Positions 1 to 5,266 of a DNA stretch of 5,444 nucleotides are shown here, piece after piece. The translations under genes were made by a program, and so were the position numbers. This DNA comes from an uncultured Eubacteriales bacterium. Its GTDB lineage: Bacteria > Bacillota > Clostridia > Oscillospirales > Oscillospiraceae. Location: assembly GCA_902475515.1 (NCBI GenBank), contig CABSAB010000122.1, positions 1-5,444 of the forward strand, given 5' to 3'. The notes below the pieces were generated by a model. It was not told the DNA's origin. It did no database searches and was given only the letters and a program-made list of their open reading frames with translations. Within the stretch, counting starts at the first letter, position 1, and the number at the start of each line of letters is the position of its first letter.

Positions 1-617
1 AACTTCCGGAGGTACTCCTCCAGCCACTCGACGATTTTCATGTCCAGGTGGTTGGTGGGCTCGTCCAAAAGCAAGATCTCCGTCTCCTCCAGCAGGAGCC
101 TTGCCAGGTTCACCCGGGTCTTTTCCCCGCCGGAGAGCATGGAGAACTGCTGTCCCCGCATCTGGGTGGGAATGCCCAGGCCGTTGCAGATCTTGTCCAC
201 ATTCACGTCCATGTCGTAGCCGCCCCCGGCCTGATAGCGGGCCGTGAGCTTGTCGTAATCCCGCAGCACCTGATCGGTGGGATTCTCCGCCATCTGCCCC
301 TCCAGCTGCTCCATGCGCTTCCGGATGGAATCCAGCTCGGAAAAGGCACAGCGAAGCACCCGCTCTACCGTGAAATCCGCCGGGTATCTGGGAATCTGGG
401 AGATCAGCCCGATCTTCTTCCCGGAGGCAATCTCCACGGTACCCTCGTCATAGCCGATCTCCTCCGTGAGGATGCGGAACACCGTGGTCTTTCCGGCGCC
501 GTTTTTGCCGAGCAGCCCCACCCGTTCCCCCTGCTGCACCTCAAAGCTGAGGCCGTCCAGCAGATTTTTTCCGACCTCGAAGGATTTGACCAAATCTTTT
601 ACAAATATATCTACCAT
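1..617 (-). CDS. ABC-F family ATP-binding protein, N-terminal part (cut by window edge)
   Basis: Soluble ABC-F ATPases carry two nucleotide-binding domains and no membrane segment; characterised members bind the ribosome and act in translation factor or antibiotic-protection roles. The visible 205 codons cover most of the first ATPase domain: Walker A GKNGAGKT at residues 37-44, a Q-loop glutamine near 74, the signature LSGGE at 161-165, and Walker B with the ABC-F hallmark LLLDEPTNHLD at 182-192. A charged stretch at about 94-130 replaces the usual helical subdomain. Full-length members are roughly 500-650 residues, so the interdomain linker and second ATPase domain lie off the left edge. 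The ATG at 617 has AAGGG eight bases upstream. It follows the guaB terminator with only about 14 bases between, and no promoter is visible in that gap. The subfamily (YdiF/Uup-like or resistance type) cannot be decided without the rest. The family call is certain. Confidence 0.95.
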   Translation of the reverse strand, partial: MVDIFVKDLVKSFEVGKNLLDGLSFEVQQGERVGLLGKNGAGKTTVFRILTEEIGYDEGTVEIASGKKIGLISQIPRYPADFTVERVLRCAFSELDSIRKRMEQLEGQMAENPTDQVLRDYDKLTARYQAGGGYDMDVNVDKICNGLGIPTQMRGQQFSMLSGGEKTRVNLARLLLEETEILLLDEPTNHLDMKIVEWLEEYLRK

Positions 618-630
618 AGTGTTTACCCTT

Positions 631-667
631 AAAAAATGCTGTCCCAAAGGAACTCCTCTGGGACAGC
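631..667 (-). terminator. Rho-independent terminator of guaB
   Basis: Read on the minus strand, a GC-rich stem starting GCTGTCCC closes over an AGTT tetraloop with 13 pairs including one G-U, and is followed by ATTTTTT. On the plus strand the wobble pair becomes an A-C mismatch and the following T-run is poorer, so the minus orientation is the functional one. It starts 14 bases after the guaB stop codon and ends just before the ABC-F ribosome binding site. Confidence 0.9.
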
Positions 668-680
668 GTGTTTGTTTATC

Positions 681-2156
681 TTACCCGCGGGAGTAGTTGG
701 GCGCTTCCTTGGTGATGGTAATATCGTGGGGGTGGCTCTCGATGAGGCCCGCACTGGTGATGCGCACGAACTGTCCCTTGGCCTGCAGGTCCCCGATGGT
801 GGGGCAGCCGCAGTAGCCCATGCCGGAGCGGATGCCGCCCAGCAGCTGATACACCGTATCCGAAAGGCTTCCCTTGTAGGGCACACGGCCCTCCACGCCC
901 TCGGGCACCAGTTTGGAGTTGCCCTCCTGGAAATACCGGTCCTTGCTGCCCTTGGCCATAGCCGACAGGGAGCCCATGCCCCGGTATACCTTGAACTGGC
1001 GGCCCTGATAGATCTCCGTCTCGCCGGGGCTTTCCTCGCAGCCCGCCAGCATGGAGCCCATCATGATGGTGCTTGCACCGGCGGCCAGCGCCTTAACGAT
1101 GTCGCCGGAATATTTGATACCACCGTCGGCGATGATCGGAATACCGTATTCCTTGGCCGCGCAGGCCGCATCGTAAATGGCCGTGATCTGTGGCACGCCG
1201 ATGCCCGCCACCACGCGGGTGGTGCAGATGGAGCCCGGGCCGATGCCCACCTTCACGCAGTCGGCCCCCGCCTCGATGAGGGCCTTGGTGCCCCCCGCCG
1301 TGGCCACGTTGCCCGCAATGAGCTGCGCGCCCGGGAACTGCTTCTTAATATTCTTGACACACTCGATGATGTTCCTGGAGTGGCCGTGGGCGCTGTCCAA
1401 TGCCAGCACGTCCGCCCCCGCTTCCAGCAGGCCCCCGGCCCGCTGTACCACATCCTCCGTGACGCCGATGGCCGCGCCGCAAAGGAGCCGTCCGGAATCG
1501 TCCCGGGCGGAGTTGGGGTACTTGTCCGCTTTCTCGATGTCCTTGATGGTAATGAGGCCCTTAAGCCGGAAGTTCTTGTCCACAATGGGCAGCTTTTCGA
1601 TCTTGTTCTTCCGGAGGATCTCCGTGGCCTCCGCCAGGGTGATGCCCTCCTGGGCCGTCACCAGATGCTCATGGGTCATGACCTCGGAAATGGGCCGGGA
1701 GAAATCCGTTTCAAACTTCATGTCCCGGTTGGTGATAATGCCCACCAGCTTCCGGTCCTCCACGCAGATGGGCACACCGGAGATGCGGTACTTGCCCATG
1801 AGGTTGTCCGCGTCCTGGAGGGTGTTGTCCGGGGCCAGATAGAAGGGGTCTGTGATGACGCCGTTTTCCGAGCGCTTCACCATATCCACCTGCTCGATCT
1901 GCTCCTCGATGGTCATGTTCTTATGGATGATGCCAATGCCGCCCTCCCGGGCCATGGCAATGGCCATTTTGTACTCGGTGACCGTGTCCATGGCGGAAGA
2001 CAGCAGCGGAATATTCAGGTGGATCTTCTTTGTAAGCTGGGTCCCCAGCTGGATTTGCCTGGGTACGACCTCGCTTGCCGCAGGGATCAGCAGCACATCG
2101 TCAAAGGTCAGCCCTTCCTTGTAGAACTTCTGTGCCGGGTTGTCGTTTACCATCAT
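681..2156 (-). CDS. guaB: IMP dehydrogenase
   Basis: Cytoplasmic enzyme that oxidises IMP to XMP with NAD+, the first committed step of GMP synthesis. The 491-residue product has the standard bacterial length. It has an N-terminal FYKEGLTFDDVLL start, then two CBS regulatory domains inserted at about residues 98-215, then the rest of the (beta/alpha)8 barrel. Catalytic Cys311 lies in the loop GPGSICTTR; the NAD-contacting DSAHGHS starts at 254; IMP phosphate-binding ADGGIKYSGD is at 343-352 and MMGS at 365-368; YRGMGS is at 391-396; the mobile-flap Arg-Tyr pair is R407-Y408. All expected residues are present. The first of two adjacent ATGs is preferred because AAGGAGAGG precedes it at good spacing. 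It has its own promoter inside the end of the thioesterase gene and its own terminator, so it probably forms a single-gene unit with possible read-through to the ABC-F gene. The 5' leader is too short for a purine riboswitch. Confidence 0.98.
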   Translation of the reverse strand: MMVNDNPAQKFYKEGLTFDDVLLIPAASEVVPRQIQLGTQLTKKIHLNIPLLSSAMDTVTEYKMAIAMAREGGIGIIHKNMTIEEQIEQVDMVKRSENGVITDPFYLAPDNTLQDADNLMGKYRISGVPICVEDRKLVGIITNRDMKFETDFSRPISEVMTHEHLVTAQEGITLAEATEILRKNKIEKLPIVDKNFRLKGLITIKDIEKADKYPNSARDDSGRLLCGAAIGVTEDVVQRAGGLLEAGADVLALDSAHGHSRNIIECVKNIKKQFPGAQLIAGNVATAGGTKALIEAGADCVKVGIGPGSICTTRVVAGIGVPQITAIYDAACAAKEYGIPIIADGGIKYSGDIVKALAAGASTIMMGSMLAGCEESPGETEIYQGRQFKVYRGMGSLSAMAKGSKDRYFQEGNSKLVPEGVEGRVPYKGSLSDTVYQLLGGIRSGMGYCGCPTIGDLQAKGQFVRITSAGLIESHPHDITITKEAPNYSRG

Positions 2157-2206
2157 ACAAACCTCTCCTTTTCATATATTCCGTAGCATCTAAACGTATT
2201 TTATAT

Positions 2207-2235
2207 ATTTTACTCGGAATCTTCCCCTTCGTCAA
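2207..2235 (-). promoter_or_regulatory. sigma-A type promoter of guaB
   Basis: On the minus strand, TTGACG (2235-2230) and TAAAAT (2212-2207) are separated by exactly 17 bases, a near-consensus vegetative promoter. It lies inside the last codons of the thioesterase gene; the -10 overlaps its TAA stop. The predicted start near 2200 gives a leader of roughly 44 bases before the guaB ATG. No PurR-like operator was recognised. Confidence 0.75.
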
Positions 2236-2983
2236 GGCTATTTCCGGGATCCATCTGAAATTGTAGGATTGCCTCAAACCGGCGTGCTCCATCCCCGCCG
2301 CATCCGTCAATATAGCAACGGTCCTCCTCCAGCTGCCGACAGATGTCCATAGATTCCCCCGGCAGGCACTCCTGGGAATAATTCAGCTGCATTTCAGCGA
2401 TAAACCTTCCCCGCAGTTCTTCCGGCGTCAGTGCGTCGATCAGCACATCGGCATACTTTGTATTGTTCATGTGGCCGTTGATATCCAGATCGCTGTAGCG
2501 GACGGTCTTGGTATAGCGGTATTCCCGCTCCTTGGGGGTGCGGATCAGCTTCAGCTGCCGGTCCTTTACAGTCTCCGGCACCGGAGCGGACGCAATATGT
2601 TCCACCCCCGTGGGCCGCAGCATCTTCCGGCTCTCGATATCCGCCACGATCCAGGCGGACACTGCCTCGCCCACGGGCTTTCCATCCACCGTCAGGTCGA
2701 AATCCCGGTATACGGTCAGTCCGCCCGCCCCCCGGTGCCAGGTCCGGATGGTCACGGTCTCCCCCATGTGCAGGGGCCTGTCCAGCCGGTACCAGACCCG
2801 GGCCAGCATCCAGACCGCGTGATATTCCCGCGTCAGATAGTCCCGGCCCATGTCCAGCCGGTCCGCATGGTCCGTCGCCAGGTCTTGGAAAAACTGCAGC
2901 AGTGCCGCCGGCCGGCAGTTTCCATAGGCATCCACCTCTGTGGAGGTGATCGTAAAATTCTGTTCTAACATTTCATGTTGCAC
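2210..2983 (-). CDS. fatty acyl-ACP thioesterase (FatA/FatB-like)
   Basis: Hydrolyses acyl-ACP to free fatty acid, ending or diverting fatty acid synthesis in the cytoplasm. The 257-residue protein has the double hot-dog architecture: one half at about residues 5-130, the second at about 152-245. The family motif RYSDLDINGHMNNTKY is at 162-177; D167, N169 and H171 align with the plant FatB Asp/Asn/His catalytic set, and E205-C206 (in YSQECLPGE) matches its Glu-Cys pair, so the active site looks intact. The start is GTG at 2983, with GGAGG nine bases upstream; the in-frame ATG at 2971 would be too far from that site. Bacterial homologues are often annotated only as acyl-ACP thioesterase, and the chain-length preference cannot be read from sequence. 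It is divergent from the DUF6062 gene and shares a control region with it. The last ~15 residues are acidic. Confidence 0.93.
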   Translation of the reverse strand: MQHEMLEQNFTITSTEVDAYGNCRPAALLQFFQDLATDHADRLDMGRDYLTREYHAVWMLARVWYRLDRPLHMGETVTIRTWHRGAGGLTVYRDFDLTVDGKPVGEAVSAWIVADIESRKMLRPTGVEHIASAPVPETVKDRQLKLIRTPKEREYRYTKTVRYSDLDINGHMNNTKYADVLIDALTPEELRGRFIAEMQLNYSQECLPGESMDICRQLEEDRCYIDGCGGDGARRFEAILQFQMDPGNSLDEGEDSE

Positions 2984-3011
2984 CCTGTGCCGCCTCCGTT
3001 TGCATTTGCAG

Positions 3012-3041
3012 CTGGTATTTTCGCTGAAAATTTAGTATAAT
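3012..3041 (+). promoter_or_regulatory. promoter of the DUF6062-type gene
   Basis: A perfect TATAAT -10 lies at 3036-3041. The best -35 with 18-base spacing is CTGGTA, only half matching consensus, so this promoter may be weak or need an activator. The start would fall near 3048, giving a leader of about 38 bases that ends in AAGGAGG. Confidence 0.5.
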
Positions 3042-3049
3042 CATTATAC
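3035..3049. promoter_or_regulatory. PerR/Fur-like 7-1-7 operator dyad in a divergent promoter
   Basis: GTATAATCATTATAC is a perfect 7-1-7 inverted repeat. The Bacillus PerR box consensus is TTATAATnATTATAA, which this matches at 12 of 14 defined positions, with the two mismatches symmetric at the outer ends; the Fur consensus matches less well (10 of 14). The dyad covers the -10 hexamers of both divergent promoters, where a repressor would block both. The symmetry could also arise simply because two TATAAT hexamers lie back to back. Confidence 0.5.
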
Positions 3050-3071
3050 ACAAAATAGAACGAGGAATCAA
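3043..3071 (-). promoter_or_regulatory. promoter of the acyl-ACP thioesterase gene
   Basis: On the minus strand, TTGATT (3071-3066) and TATAAT (3048-3043) are spaced by 17 bases. The predicted start near 3036 leaves a leader of about 50 bases containing the GGAGG used by the GTG start. The -10 is the right arm of the Fur/PerR-like dyad, and the -35 overlaps the ribosome binding region of the divergent gene. Confidence 0.65.
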
Positions 3072-3085
3072 GGAGGACACGCCCT

Positions 3086-3802
3086 ATGGCAGAGCAGCTT
3101 TATACCATCCCCATCAACGAGGCGTTCAAGGAATACGACGGCTGTCCCATGTGCAATCTCCGGCGGAAGCTGGAAGCCCAGAGCCTCAGCTATATCATGG
3201 GTGCGGCCATGATGGAGCCGGACATCCGCATTGTCACAAATAAGCTGGGCTTCTGCCGCTCCCATTTTCACGATATGCTGCACATGGGCAACCGCCTGAG
3301 CCTGGCGCTGATGCTGGAAAGCCACCTGCAATATTTAACGGAAGCCCTCCCCGTCCCGAAGGAAAAGAAGCCCGGCCGCCTGGGCAAGCTCAAAAAATAC
3401 GACGGCGATTCTCCGGCCCCGGCGTTCCTTTCCCAGGCGGGGAGCTGCTACGTCTGCCAGCGTGTGGCGGATTTTGAGGGCAAATATATCTCCAACGTGC
3501 TCTATATCTATAAAAAAGACCCCGCTTTCCGGGAAAAGCTGGAGAAGCAGCCCTATTTCTGCCTGGAGCATGCGGGCCTGCTGCTGCAGGAGGGACAGCG
3601 TTCCCTCCATGAGGCGGATTACCTGACCTTCTCCCAGACGGTCCTTGGGCTGACACAGAACCACCTGGCTACCCTCCGGAAGAACGTCACCGCTTTCTGC
3701 CGGAGCTTCGACCATGAGAATGCGGGCAAGCCCCTGGATGCTGCCACCCGGCAGTCGGTGGAATCCGCCGTGGCCTTTCTCTCCGGAGAATTTGAGCGCT
3801 GA
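3086..3802 (+). CDS. DUF6062-type protein with two CxxC...CxxH motifs
   Basis: I recognise this as the DUF6062 family of Clostridia from its opening (LYTIPINEAF...CPMC, then GFCRSHF, then LxLALMLESH); no biochemical function is known to me. The 238-residue product has no signal peptide or membrane segment and should be cytoplasmic. Cysteines and histidines are laid out as two tandem units: C20-x2-C23 ... C57-x2-H60 and C121-x2-C124 ... C159-x2-H162, with near-equal gaps (33 and 34 residues). This suggests an internal duplication and two zinc or other metal sites; a redox role for the CxxC pairs is an alternative. A basic linker (KEKKPGRLGKLKK) sits at about 92-104, and an extra Cys205 lies outside the repeats. 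The ATG at 3086 has AAGGAGG nine bases upstream. It is a single-gene unit between its own promoter and a shared terminator. Some homologues are mislabelled as ABC transporter substrate-binding proteins, but nothing here supports that. Confidence 0.8.
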   Translation: MAEQLYTIPINEAFKEYDGCPMCNLRRKLEAQSLSYIMGAAMMEPDIRIVTNKLGFCRSHFHDMLHMGNRLSLALMLESHLQYLTEALPVPKEKKPGRLGKLKKYDGDSPAPAFLSQAGSCYVCQRVADFEGKYISNVLYIYKKDPAFREKLEKQPYFCLEHAGLLLQEGQRSLHEADYLTFSQTVLGLTQNHLATLRKNVTAFCRSFDHENAGKPLDAATRQSVESAVAFLSGEFER

Positions 3803-3842
3803 ACTGCCGCCTGCGGGACAACCCCATCCCGTTTCCAATTTC

Positions 3843-3901
3843 AAAAATAGAACACTCCTGCTCGATTGGTCTCAATGGGCCAATAAAGCAGGAGTGTTTA
3901 C
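3843..3901. terminator. bidirectional terminator between DUF6062-type gene and spo0A
   Basis: A perfect 12-pair outer stem (AACACTCCTGCT at 3851-3862 with its complement at 3887-3898) carries a 2x2 internal loop and an inner stem ATTGGTC/GGCCAAT with a six-base loop. On the minus strand it is followed by CTATTTTTG, a good tail for spo0A, whose stop is 46 bases before the stem. On the plus strand the tail is GTGTTTACGTTT, weaker but plausible for the DUF6062-type gene ending at 3802. The inner stem pairs slightly better in the plus-strand RNA. Confidence 0.85.
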
Positions 3902-3943
3902 GTTTAACCGCTGAAAATTATCCTTCTTGAAAACCGTAATTCC

Positions 3944-4726
3944 TCACATGGAAATAATACCGCTGTTTTTCAGCTGGAGCTGGAGCTTGTCTGCGATCAG
4001 CGCGATAAATTCAGAGTTCGTCGGCTTTCCCTTGGTGTTGGACACCGTAAAGCCGAAATACTTCTGAAGGGTCTCCAGGTCGCCGCGGTCCCACGCCACC
4101 TCGATGGCATGACGGATCGCGCGCTCCACCCGGGAAGACGTGGTGCCGAAGGCATCCGCCACCATGGGATACAAGGTCTTGGTAATGGAGTTGATCACAT
4201 CCATATCCTCCACCGCCATGATGATGGCATACCGCAGATACTGGTAGCCCTTGATATGCGCCGGCACGCCGATCTCGTGGATCACATTGGTCACCAGGGT
4301 TTCCACAGCATTCTGGCGAAACATTCCGGGAACATTGCTCCCGTTCTGGCCTCCGGACAGGCGCAGCATATTCACTGTCTGCACCACCGCATCCAAATTA
4401 CAGGGCTTGAGCATGAAGGATGCCACATGATATTTTCCCATCTGCTGCATCATATATTCACTGGAAAAGCTGCTGACAGCCATGACCAGGGGATGCACGC
4501 TCCCCTTTTCCAATTTCCCAAGCACACCAATACCGTCGAGCTGTACAAGCATCGGGTCCATGATCAGAATATCCGCCGCGTGCTTTTGCACCAGACGGAC
4601 CACTTCCTCCCCATCGCCGGAAATGGCGACCACCTCATAGTCACCACACTCCGTCAGGCTTTCCTTCAGGGACCGGGCAAAGGCTTCGTTGTTGTCGGCA
4701 ATGACAACCCGCAGGATTGTTTGCAT
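3944..4726 (-). CDS. spo0A: Spo0A, sporulation transcription factor (response regulator)
   Basis: Master regulator of sporulation entry: when phosphorylated it dimerises and binds 0A boxes to switch on or off stage-0 and stage-II genes. The 260-residue protein has a receiver domain (about 5-123), a short linker, and the Spo0A-specific DNA-binding domain (about 142-260). The DNA-binding half is highly conserved, including HEIGVPAHIKGY from 150, the recognition-helix block SRVERAIRHAIEVAW at 198-212, and KPTNSEFIA from 234. The receiver keeps the phosphorylatable D57 (LIMD), one pocket aspartate D11, S85 in place of the Thr switch residue, and K107. It departs from the Bacillus form where the second acidic residue is N12 and the usual Met-Pro after the phospho-aspartate is L60-V61. 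The ATG at 4726 has GAGGGAGG upstream. SpoIVB lies upstream as in other spore formers, but with a small gene between them. Confidence 0.97.
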   Translation of the reverse strand: MQTILRVVIADNNEAFARSLKESLTECGDYEVVAISGDGEEVVRLVQKHAADILIMDPMLVQLDGIGVLGKLEKGSVHPLVMAVSSFSSEYMMQQMGKYHVASFMLKPCNLDAVVQTVNMLRLSGGQNGSNVPGMFRQNAVETLVTNVIHEIGVPAHIKGYQYLRYAIIMAVEDMDVINSITKTLYPMVADAFGTTSSRVERAIRHAIEVAWDRGDLETLQKYFGFTVSNTKGKPTNSEFIALIADKLQLQLKNSGIISM

Positions 4727-4801
4727 AAATAAAGATCCTCCCTCGCCGCCGGAACCCCTGGCTCCGACGCCGTCAAAGTTTTTTAGTAAGCTTACGCCAA
4801 T

Positions 4802-4830
4802 AATTTACCATAAAAAGTCAATTTGTGCAA
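4802..4830 (-). promoter_or_regulatory. candidate promoter of spo0A
   Basis: On the minus strand, TTGCAC (4830-4825) is followed after 17 bases by TAAATT (4807-4802), preceded by TGG so that the -10 is of the extended TGn type. The match is moderate. The predicted start near 4795 leaves about 70 bases of leader before the ATG. I could not find a convincing sigma-H promoter, which Bacillus spo0A uses. Confidence 0.45.
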
Positions 4831-4870
4831 TGATTCCGGACCCCGTTTCAACCGTTTATTTATCGAAGCC

Positions 4871-4880
4871 TTTCGACATT
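4871..4880 (-). promoter_or_regulatory. 0A box upstream of spo0A
   Basis: The minus strand reads AATGTCGAAA, containing the core TGTCGAA of the Spo0A-binding 0A box (TTTGTCRAAA, 8 of 10 matching). An inverted, less perfect copy (TTTATCGAAG, 8 of 10) lies immediately beside it on the plus strand at 4859-4868, forming the dyad TCGAA-n4-TTCGA. The location about 40 bases upstream of the candidate spo0A -35 fits autoregulation, as known for spo0A in Bacillus. Confidence 0.6.
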
Positions 4881-4927
4881 TTCCGCAGAGCCGAACACTC
4901 GGGCCAAGTGCCTGCATTCCCTTGGCG

Positions 4928-5107
4928 TTACGCGCCTTCTTTCAGAGGCGCAGCAGCGATCTCAAAGGGAATTCGCCGTTCTCGGCTTACCTTAATTGCA
5001 AAAATCGTAAATGCTGCGGTCATGGAAAGACCCATATCTGAGCAGGCCTGTTCCATTCTCCGTTTCAGTTCCTCATCCATACGAAAATTAACCATAACCT
5101 GAGCCAT
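4928..5107 (-). CDS. orphan RelB/DinJ-type ribbon-helix-helix antitoxin, C-terminally short
   Basis: A 59-residue protein resembling the N-terminal DNA-binding half of RelB/DinJ type II antitoxins. A beta strand VMVNFRMD at residues 4-11 leads into helix A (about 11-24), then MGLSMTAAF at 25-33 and helix B ending RRIPFEI at 44-50, the typical end of the DinJ ribbon-helix-helix. Known family members run to about 80-100 residues, with a C-terminal arm that wraps the RelE/YafQ-type toxin; here only nine residues (AAAPLKEGA) follow, so that arm is missing. No toxin gene follows: the 201 bases to spo0A hold no candidate reading frame. The ATG at 5107 has AAGGAGG seven bases upstream and sits 24 bases below a strong -10; the upstream in-frame GTG at 5140 is inside the promoter and is excluded. 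It is probably a functional DNA-binding autoregulator or a remnant of a toxin-antitoxin pair. Confidence 0.82.
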   Translation of the reverse strand: MAQVMVNFRMDEELKRRMEQACSDMGLSMTAAFTIFAIKVSRERRIPFEIAAAPLKEGA

Positions 5108-5130
5108 AAAACTGCCTCCTTTCTGACGCC

Positions 5131-5159
5131 AATATAGCACAATCGTTTTATCATGTCAA
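5131..5159 (-). promoter_or_regulatory. strong sigma-A promoter of the antitoxin-like gene
   Basis: On the minus strand, a perfect TTGACA (5159-5154) and TATATT (5136-5131) are 17 bases apart, and the -10 carries a TGC extension. Upstream is about 60 bases of nearly pure A/T, suitable as an UP element. The start near 5124 gives a very short leader. This is the strongest promoter in the window. No terminator was found between the small gene and spo0A, so it may also transcribe spo0A. Confidence 0.85.
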
Positions 5160-5187
5160 GCATTTTTATATTATTTATCTTTACAAT

Positions 5188-5217
5188 ATAATTTATTATA
5201 ATTCATTATAACTATAC
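5188..5217. repeat. AT-rich 10-base tandem repeat with embedded inverted repeat
   Basis: Three consecutive ten-base units: ATAATTTATT, ATAATTCATT and ATAACTATAC. The first two differ at one base and the third is degenerate. Inside lies TTATAATTCATTATAA (5196-5211), a perfect inverted repeat with a two-base centre. The period equals about one helical turn. It lies 29 bases or more upstream of the antitoxin-gene -35, so it may be an UP-like or regulator-binding element, or simple AT-rich low complexity. Confidence 0.5.
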
Positions 5218-5222
5218 CACGT

Positions 5223-5264
5223 AAATATACAAGCAGGTCCCGAAGCTTCTGCTCCGGGACCTGC
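5223..5264 (-). terminator. Rho-independent terminator of spoIVB
   Basis: The minus-strand RNA forms a 14-pair stem (GCAGGTCCCGGAGC with its complement, one G-U) over an AGAA tetraloop, followed by TTGTATATTT. The stem begins two bases after the spoIVB stop codon. The wobble becomes a mismatch on the plus strand, supporting minus-strand use. It isolates spoIVB transcription from the antitoxin-like gene and spo0A. Confidence 0.85.
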
Positions 5265-5266
5265 CG

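Noticed and set aside
48..632. A 194-codon plus-strand frame opposite the ABC-F gene.
   Set aside because: It is antisense to clear Walker A, signature and Walker B motifs and has no family resemblance, so it is a shadow frame.
636..2186. A 516-codon open frame on the plus strand opposite guaB.
   Set aside because: It lies wholly antisense to a fully conserved IMP dehydrogenase, has no ribosome binding site, begins inside the guaB terminator and shows no recognisable domain. Long antisense frames are expected in GC-rich coding DNA.
2157..2206. A purine riboswitch in the guaB leader.
   Set aside because: The predicted leader is only about 44 AT-rich bases, too short for the three-stem aptamer, and no conserved loop sequences are seen.
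4786..4795. The palindrome GTAAGCTTAC in the spo0A leader.
   Set aside because: It is an isolated 10-base palindrome that matches no operator known to me; it may be chance or a weak hairpin, so it is not listed as a site.
4745..4927. A toxin gene or toxin remnant downstream of the antitoxin-like gene.
   Set aside because: Reading the minus strand after the stop gives only short frames with no RelE/YafQ/ParE-like sequence; the interval is explained by the spo0A promoter and 0A box.
4689..5102. A 137-codon plus-strand frame over the spo0A start, its promoter region and the antitoxin-like gene.
   Set aside because: It crosses the spo0A promoter and 0A box, has no ribosome binding site or recognisable motif, and covers two better supported genes on the other strand.
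5108..5140. An 11-residue N-terminal extension of the antitoxin-like protein from a GTG at 5140.
   Set aside because: The codons lie in the -10 element, leader and AGGAGG site; the ATG at 5107 is correctly spaced from that site and gives the normal family N-terminus.
5196..5211. A second PerR box (TTATAATTCATTATAA).
   Set aside because: The arms match PerR half sites exactly, but the centre is two bases instead of one and the surroundings are almost all A/T, so the match is weak evidence.
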